From NCBI GenBank assembly GCA_002084985.1, contig MZGO01000017.1, positions 1-10,099 of the forward strand: a DNA stretch of 10,099 bases. Reading direction: 5' to 3'. The notes below the pieces were generated by a model. The model was not told the DNA's origin, did not search any database, and saw nothing but the letters and a program-made list of their open reading frames with translations. This DNA comes from Thermotoga sp. 4484_232 (lineage in GTDB: Bacteria > Thermotogota > Thermotogae > Thermotogales > Thermotogaceae). Positions 6,744 to 10,099 of the stretch are shown in pieces; the first letter of the stretch is position 1, and each line of letters begins with the position of its first letter. A program made the position numbers and the translations under genes.

Positions 6744-7879
6744 TCGTATCTTGCCCACACACATTTGAGGTACAAAGATTCAGGAATCTGAGCTATCCAG
6801 GGATGATCCACATCTTGAAAAGTAATTTTCTCTACTCTCCAGATTCTTCCCTTACTCTCCACTCCCTTCCTAATAGATTCTATCATCAAGTTGATATCCA
6901 TCTGGTAAGCGCACGAGCAAAGTACCATCATCCCATTCTCCTCTAGATGCTCGGATATAGCGTTTACCAGTTTTTTAAAATAATCAATCCCCTTTTTCCT
7001 CTCTTCCTTTCTTTTTATGAGAGATGGAGGATCTGCAACTACAACATCAAAACGATCACTACAATTTTCTAAAAACTCGAAGACATCCGCTTTCTCGAAA
7101 GAAGCTTTCAAGGAATTCCTCTTGGCGTTTTCCATGGCTGTATCCACAGCATCTTGAGATAGATCCACTCCTGTGACCTCAAAACCTGCCTTCGATAAAT
7201 TCAAAGAAAACCCCCCTGTGTAACAGAAGAGGTCAAGAGCCTTCTTACCATCAGTATTCCTCACCAGAAATCTGTTCATCCTTTGATCCAGAAAAAAACC
7301 TGTTTTTTGACCTCTTTTAACATCGACAACGTATTCTATATCGTGCTCTGTCAGGATCAATCGTTCAGGAGTCTTTCCATAAAGAGGGCCATTTCTCCTT
7401 TCAAGATTTTCATCGGATCTTGTTTCAAAATCGCTCCTCTCATATATGAATGACGGTGAGAAATTCTCAATGAGCACCTTTCTGATCAAGTCTTTCATTA
7501 ATTCCATTCCCTTGCATCTCACCTGGATTACAAATCCATCATCGTATCTATCGATTATCAATCCCGGAAGACCATCCGCTTCACCATGTACAACACGGTA
7601 GAAAGGCGTGGGGAATCTCCTTTTTTCAAAAGCTCGTAGTATCCTTCGATTAAACACACTTTCTATACCTTCATCTCTCCTTGTGATCATCCTAACAGCT
7701 ATACGAGCATCCGGGTTGAAAAAACCTTTCCCAAGAAATTCTTTATCATGAGAGAATACACTAGCTATATCCCCCGGTTTCCCATCTCCCACGAAACCTT
7801 CCAATTCGTCCTTGAAGATCCAGGGATAATTGTTCTTCACCTTTCTCTCTTTTCCTTTTTTTAAGAAAACAACCCACAT
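6734..7879 (-). CDS. Class I SAM-dependent rRNA methyltransferase, RlmI/RlmK (COG1092) type
   Basis: The 381-residue protein has the arrangement of the RlmI family of 23S rRNA cytosine-C5 methyltransferases. An N-terminal PUA RNA-binding domain (about 1-75) contains YPWIFKDEL. A central domain contains VVHGEADGLPGLIIDRYDDG (97-116), a hallmark of this family. The Rossmann methyltransferase domain has KTGFFLDQR (192-200), the SAM-binding DLFCYTGGFSL (216-226), GVDLS (237-241), VVADPPSL (280-287) and CSCA (321-324). In the m5C family the last cysteine region supplies the catalytic nucleophile (Cys323 probably). PESLYLK near the end is also typical. The target nucleotide cannot be read from the sequence, so no symbol is given. 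The ATG at 7879 follows GGTGAG and lies four bases after the preceding stop; its own stop overlaps the glgD start region. Confidence 0.92.
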   Translation of the reverse strand: MWVVFLKKGKERKVKNNYPWIFKDELEGFVGDGKPGDIASVFSHDKEFLGKGFFNPDARIAVRMITRRDEGIESVFNRRILRAFEKRRFPTPFYRVVHGEADGLPGLIIDRYDDGFVIQVRCKGMELMKDLIRKVLIENFSPSFIYERSDFETRSDENLERRNGPLYGKTPERLILTEHDIEYVVDVKRGQKTGFFLDQRMNRFLVRNTDGKKALDLFCYTGGFSLNLSKAGFEVTGVDLSQDAVDTAMENAKRNSLKASFEKADVFEFLENCSDRFDVVVADPPSLIKRKEERKKGIDYFKKLVNAISEHLEENGMMVLCSCAYQMDINLMIESIRKGVESKGRIWRVEKITFQDVDHPWIAQIPESLYLKCVWARYERW

Positions 7880-7883
7880 GTTC

Positions 7884-8198
7884 TCACCAACTTAGAACCC
7901 CATACTTTTTAAACAATCCTTTCAGAACTCCCATCATCTCTTTCATCTCATCTCCAGGATAATTTCTGAAAACTCCTAGAATATCCAAACCCAAATCCGT
8001 GAGTGATCTCAAAACCTGAATTGAAGCTTTTTCCACTTCCTTTCTATATTCCCCAATGATTCCCATTATGACCTTGTAATTTTCCCTTCTTCTTCTCCCA
8101 GGTACAACGCACCCTTTTCCTTCCGAACCATTCTCGATTACTTTCAACACGACGTACTCCATACCTTCCCTTTCCTCTATGTTGTACAGGAACCTCAT
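7884..8198 (-). CDS. Hypothetical protein, 104 residues, first gene of the minus-strand block
   Basis: I do not recognise this protein. It is small and basic, without a signal peptide or clear membrane segment. An N-terminal beta-rich part (MEYVVLKVIENGSEGKG) is followed by a very basic patch (GRRRREN, about 34-40) and then predicted helices to the end (EYRKEVEKASIQVLRSLTDLG, KEMMGVLKGLFKKYG). A nucleic-acid or ribosome-related role would fit the basic patch and the neighbouring rRNA methyltransferase, but that is guesswork. The ATG at 8198 has GGAAGTG seven bases before it. An internal ATG at 8162, preceded by purine-rich GGGAAGG, would give a 92-residue protein and is possible. It ends four bases before the methyltransferase start and is the promoter-proximal gene, so it is likely translated from the operon message. 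Confidence 0.72.
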   Translation of the reverse strand: MRFLYNIEEREGMEYVVLKVIENGSEGKGCVVPGRRRRENYKVIMGIIGEYRKEVEKASIQVLRSLTDLGLDILGVFRNYPGDEMKEMMGVLKGLFKKYGVLSW

Positions 8199-8283
8199 TT
8201 CGACACTTCCAAACTTTTAATATACTACCGCTATCTAGAAAAAAGGAAAAACGGGTGCTAAAATTTTCCCAGGGGTGATCGAA
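8199..8283. promoter_or_regulatory. Divergent promoter region between the minus-strand block and murE-murF
   Basis: This is the only gap of any size in the window and it separates two head-to-head transcription units. It is AT-rich. On the plus strand TATACT (8221-8226) is a fair -10 element with TCGACA (8200-8205, five of six matches to TTGACA) 15 bases upstream, a slightly short spacer. On the minus strand TATATT (8224-8219) is a fair -10 without a good -35. The two -10 elements overlap, so the promoters would compete for the same DNA. A plus-strand transcript from here would leave a murE leader of about 50 bases. Element assignments are by eye only. Confidence 0.45.
8271..8280 (+). promoter_or_regulatory. 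Ribosome binding site deciding the murE start
   Basis: AGGGGTGATC closely resembles the ideal AGGAGGTGATC. Its AGGGG core ends eight bases before GTG 8284 and actually contains the alternative GTG 8275, so 8284 is the better start. Confidence 0.75.
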
Positions 8284-9753
8284 GTGAAAATATCCGAAAT
8301 ACTGAAAGCACTAGGAGATATTGTTCTGGATGCTCGGATGAATGGGGAAATGGACATAACAGATATAGAAAATCACTCCTCAAACATACGAGAAGGTTGT
8401 GTGTTCATCTGCAGAAAAGGTTACAGGTTCGATTCGCATGATATCGCGGAAGAGATCGTGGATCTGGGGGCCAAGCTTTTGATCGTTGAGAGAGACTTGA
8501 AAGATATCGGTGTCCCCGTGATAAAAGTTGTTGATTCTAGGCTCGCCGAAGCTATTCTCGCCTCCGAATTCTATGGTCACCCCTATAGGTATCTCCTCAC
8601 CTTCGCGATAACGGGAACGAATGGAAAGACAACAGCTGTTCACATGATACACCACATCCTGAAGAACATGGGAAAGAGGGGAAGCTTGATAGGTACCGTC
8701 ATGAACGATGTTCTAGGGGAGATATCGTATCATGAAAATACAACACCCAGTGCTCTGGAAATAGTTAGAGCTATGAAAAAAACCAAAGATGGGGAAGGGG
8801 AATACTTCGTTCTGGAGGTTTCTTCTCATGCCATTAGTTTGAAGAGAATCGAGGGATTGAGATTCGATTCCGTTGGCCTCACGAACATAACGCGAGATCA
8901 CCTTGATTTTCACAGGGACTTCAACGATTACATAAAGACGAAACTCAGGATATTTGAGTTTCTAAAAGAAACGGGAGTTGGTGTCATAAACGAGGAATAT
9001 GCCGACATGGTCAAAAAAAGGATAAGAAAAGTGACGTATGGTTTCAATAAGAATTCCACATATTCTTTAGAAGATGTGAACACAACGAGGGAAGGGACGA
9101 GTTTCAGGGTTCGGACTCCTGAAGGGTTAAAAGAAGTAAGATTGAGAGTTCTGGGAGAATACAACGCATTGAATGCTGTCATGGTCCTGGCGATTCTTCA
9201 TCAAACTGGTTTCGATATAGACGAGATAATATACCATATGGAAACCTTTCCTGGTGTCGATGGAAGATTTGAATTCATTGAGGAAGCTTCTAAACTCGGT
9301 ATCGATATCGTTGTCGATTTTGCCCACACACCAGACGCTCTTGAGAAAGCCCTTAAAACCGCTAAAAAATTAGCAAAAGGTAGAATAATAATAGTCTTTG
9401 GAGCTGGAGGAAACAGTGACAGAGGAAAAAGACCTATGATGGCAAAGATAGCGTCAGAGCTTTCGGATGTTATGATAGTGACCACCGATGATCCAAGAGG
9501 AGAAGATCCTAAGGAGATATTCGATGATCTCGTCAAGGGTATCACCCCCGGTACTCCCTACCTGGTCCTTCCCGACAGAAGGGAAGCGATAGAGACAGCC
9601 ATAACTTTAGCCAACAGAGGTGACATGGTTATAGTGGCTGGTAGGGGTCACGAGCATTTTCAGGTTTTCAGCGATGATAAAAAGATACCGTTCAAGGATA
9701 AGGACGTGATACTCGAGATCATACAGGAGAAACTCAGGAGGAAGGGAAAATGA
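8284..9753 (+). CDS. murE: UDP-N-acetylmuramoyl-tripeptide synthetase MurE
   Basis: MurE is the cytoplasmic ATP-dependent ligase that adds the diamino acid at position 3 of the peptidoglycan stem peptide to UDP-MurNAc-L-Ala-D-Glu. The 489-residue protein has the three Mur ligase domains. The N-terminal UDP-binding domain carries NHSSNIREGCVFICRKG. The central ATPase domain has the P-loop GTNGKTT at 111-117, EVSSHA near 178-183, TNITRDHLDFH, and Lys220 in TKLRIF as the probable carbamylated lysine. The C-terminal domain has VDFAHTPDAL (344-353), FGAGGNSDRGKRP, DDPRGEDP (402-409) and AGRGHE (452-457). DDPR looks like the DNPR motif of DAP-adding enzymes, yet the T. maritima enzyme is known to use L- and D-lysine, so the amino acid cannot be settled by the motif. 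Start is GTG 8284 by its ribosome site. The stop overlaps the murF ATG (9750-9753). Confidence 0.96.
   Translation: MKISEILKALGDIVLDARMNGEMDITDIENHSSNIREGCVFICRKGYRFDSHDIAEEIVDLGAKLLIVERDLKDIGVPVIKVVDSRLAEAILASEFYGHPYRYLLTFAITGTNGKTTAVHMIHHILKNMGKRGSLIGTVMNDVLGEISYHENTTPSALEIVRAMKKTKDGEGEYFVLEVSSHAISLKRIEGLRFDSVGLTNITRDHLDFHRDFNDYIKTKLRIFEFLKETGVGVINEEYADMVKKRIRKVTYGFNKNSTYSLEDVNTTREGTSFRVRTPEGLKEVRLRVLGEYNALNAVMVLAILHQTGFDIDEIIYHMETFPGVDGRFEFIEEASKLGIDIVVDFAHTPDALEKALKTAKKLAKGRIIIVFGAGGNSDRGKRPMMAKIASELSDVMIVTTDDPRGEDPKEIFDDLVKGITPGTPYLVLPDRREAIETAITLANRGDMVIVAGRGHEHFQVFSDDKKIPFKDKDVILEIIQEKLRRKGK
9736..9741 (+). promoter_or_regulatory. Ribosome binding site of murF
   Basis: A perfect AGGAGG inside the last codons of murE stands eight bases before the murF ATG at 9750, which itself overlaps the murE stop as ATGA. 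Both features point to coupled expression of the two ligases. Confidence 0.85.
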
Positions 9754-10099
9754 AGAAGCTTCTCTCAAGGAGATTCGTCCTGGATTCCAGAAGCATCAGA
9801 CCAGGTGATGTTTTCGTGGCAATAAAAGGGAAAAAGGTGGATGGTCATGAGTTCGTCCGAGAGGCTTTTGAAAGGGGAGCTTACGCTGCTGTAGTCGAGA
9901 AGCCCGTTAAACACAGTGGAAACATCTATTTGGTGGAGAATGTGGTGGATTTTCTAGCAGATCTTGCGAGAGAGAAGCTGGGATCACTCGAGAGTAAGAG
10001 AATCATAGGTATAACCGGTTCAAATGGTAAAACGACCACTGAGTACAAGAATGAGAACATTTTGGTATTGGAGATGGCCATGAACAAGAAAGGGGATAT
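9750..10099 (+). CDS. murF: UDP-N-acetylmuramoyl-tripeptide--D-alanyl-D-alanine ligase MurF (5' part, with internal deletion)
   Basis: MurF adds D-Ala-D-Ala to the UDP-MurNAc-tripeptide, the last cytoplasmic step of stem-peptide synthesis. The visible 116 residues show the N-terminal substrate domain (LDSRSIRPGDVFVAIKG at 11-27, DGHEFVREAFERGAYAAVVE at 31-50) and the ATPase P-loop GITGSNGKTTT at 87-97. Directly after it the protein reads EYKNENILVLEMAMNKKGD, which in MurF proteins normally lies some 40-odd residues beyond the P-loop. The intervening helix and the conserved GNxNNxIGxP segment are absent, while the frame is kept; the junction is near 10040. Such a protein should be inactive, so a real deletion in the only copy would be surprising, and an assembly error near the end of the sequence is plausible. 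The gene runs off the right edge. Confidence 0.9.
   Translation, partial: MKKLLSRRFVLDSRSIRPGDVFVAIKGKKVDGHEFVREAFERGAYAAVVEKPVKHSGNIYLVENVVDFLADLAREKLGSLESKRIIGITGSNGKTTTEYKNENILVLEMAMNKKGD

Noticed and set aside
8245..8269. Inverted repeat GGAAAA / TTTTCC with a 13-base loop upstream of murE
   Set aside because: A six-base AT-rich stem with a long loop is too weak for a terminator or a regulatory hairpin, particularly in a thermophile.
1..10099. tRNA genes, CRISPR arrays, insertion sequences or prophage/defence modules
   Set aside because: Coding density is near complete with conserved housekeeping genes, and no tandem repeats with spacers, terminal inverted repeats or transposase/nuclease motifs were seen.

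Overview
The window looks like chromosomal DNA from a member of the Thermotogaceae (Thermotoga or a close relative). The reasons are the gene order (murE-murF divergent from rRNA methyltransferase, glgD, glgC, two orphans, radical SAM, rnfC, rnfD), close resemblance of the GlgC, GlgD and MurE proteins to what I remember of the Thermotoga maritima TM0237-TM0245 neighbourhood, heavy use of AGA/AGG arginine and ATA isoleucine codons, charged-residue-rich proteins, and strong Shine-Dalgarno sites with frequent GTG/TTG starts. No database search was possible; the assignment rests on recognition.

Layout. From 8198 leftwards to the window edge, everything is on the minus strand in one tightly packed, probably co-transcribed block of nine genes: a 104-residue orphan, a PUA-type class I rRNA methyltransferase, glgD, glgC, a tail-anchored 351-residue orphan, a type IV pilin-like small protein, a radical SAM protein, rnfC and rnfD (running off the left edge). 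Gaps are at most 9 bases, and several junctions are stop/start overlaps (ATGA or TGATG). From 8284 rightwards, murE and the start of murF are on the plus strand, again joined by an ATGA overlap. The only real intergenic space is 8199-8283, which must hold the divergent promoters. No stretch above 300 bases lacks a gene. No tRNA, rRNA, mobile element, CRISPR array or convincing terminator was seen.

Function. GlgC makes ADP-glucose for glycogen synthesis, with GlgD as a catalytically degraded partner subunit. RnfC and RnfD are parts of the membrane ferredoxin:NAD+ oxidoreductase that couples electron flow to an ion gradient. MurE and MurF add the third residue and the D-Ala-D-Ala to the peptidoglycan stem peptide. 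Three proteins between glgC and rnfC (tail-anchored, pilin-like, radical SAM) have no assigned job and are the least explained part of the window.

Two genes near the two ends are damaged as given. rnfD needs a one-base shift at a 6-T run (382-387) to read through. murF lacks roughly 30-35 conserved residues just after its P-loop, in frame, at about 10040. Both may be sequencing or assembly errors, because murF should be essential. I found no clear new defence or mobile system; the strongest leads are the uncharacterised three-gene middle section and the two lesions.
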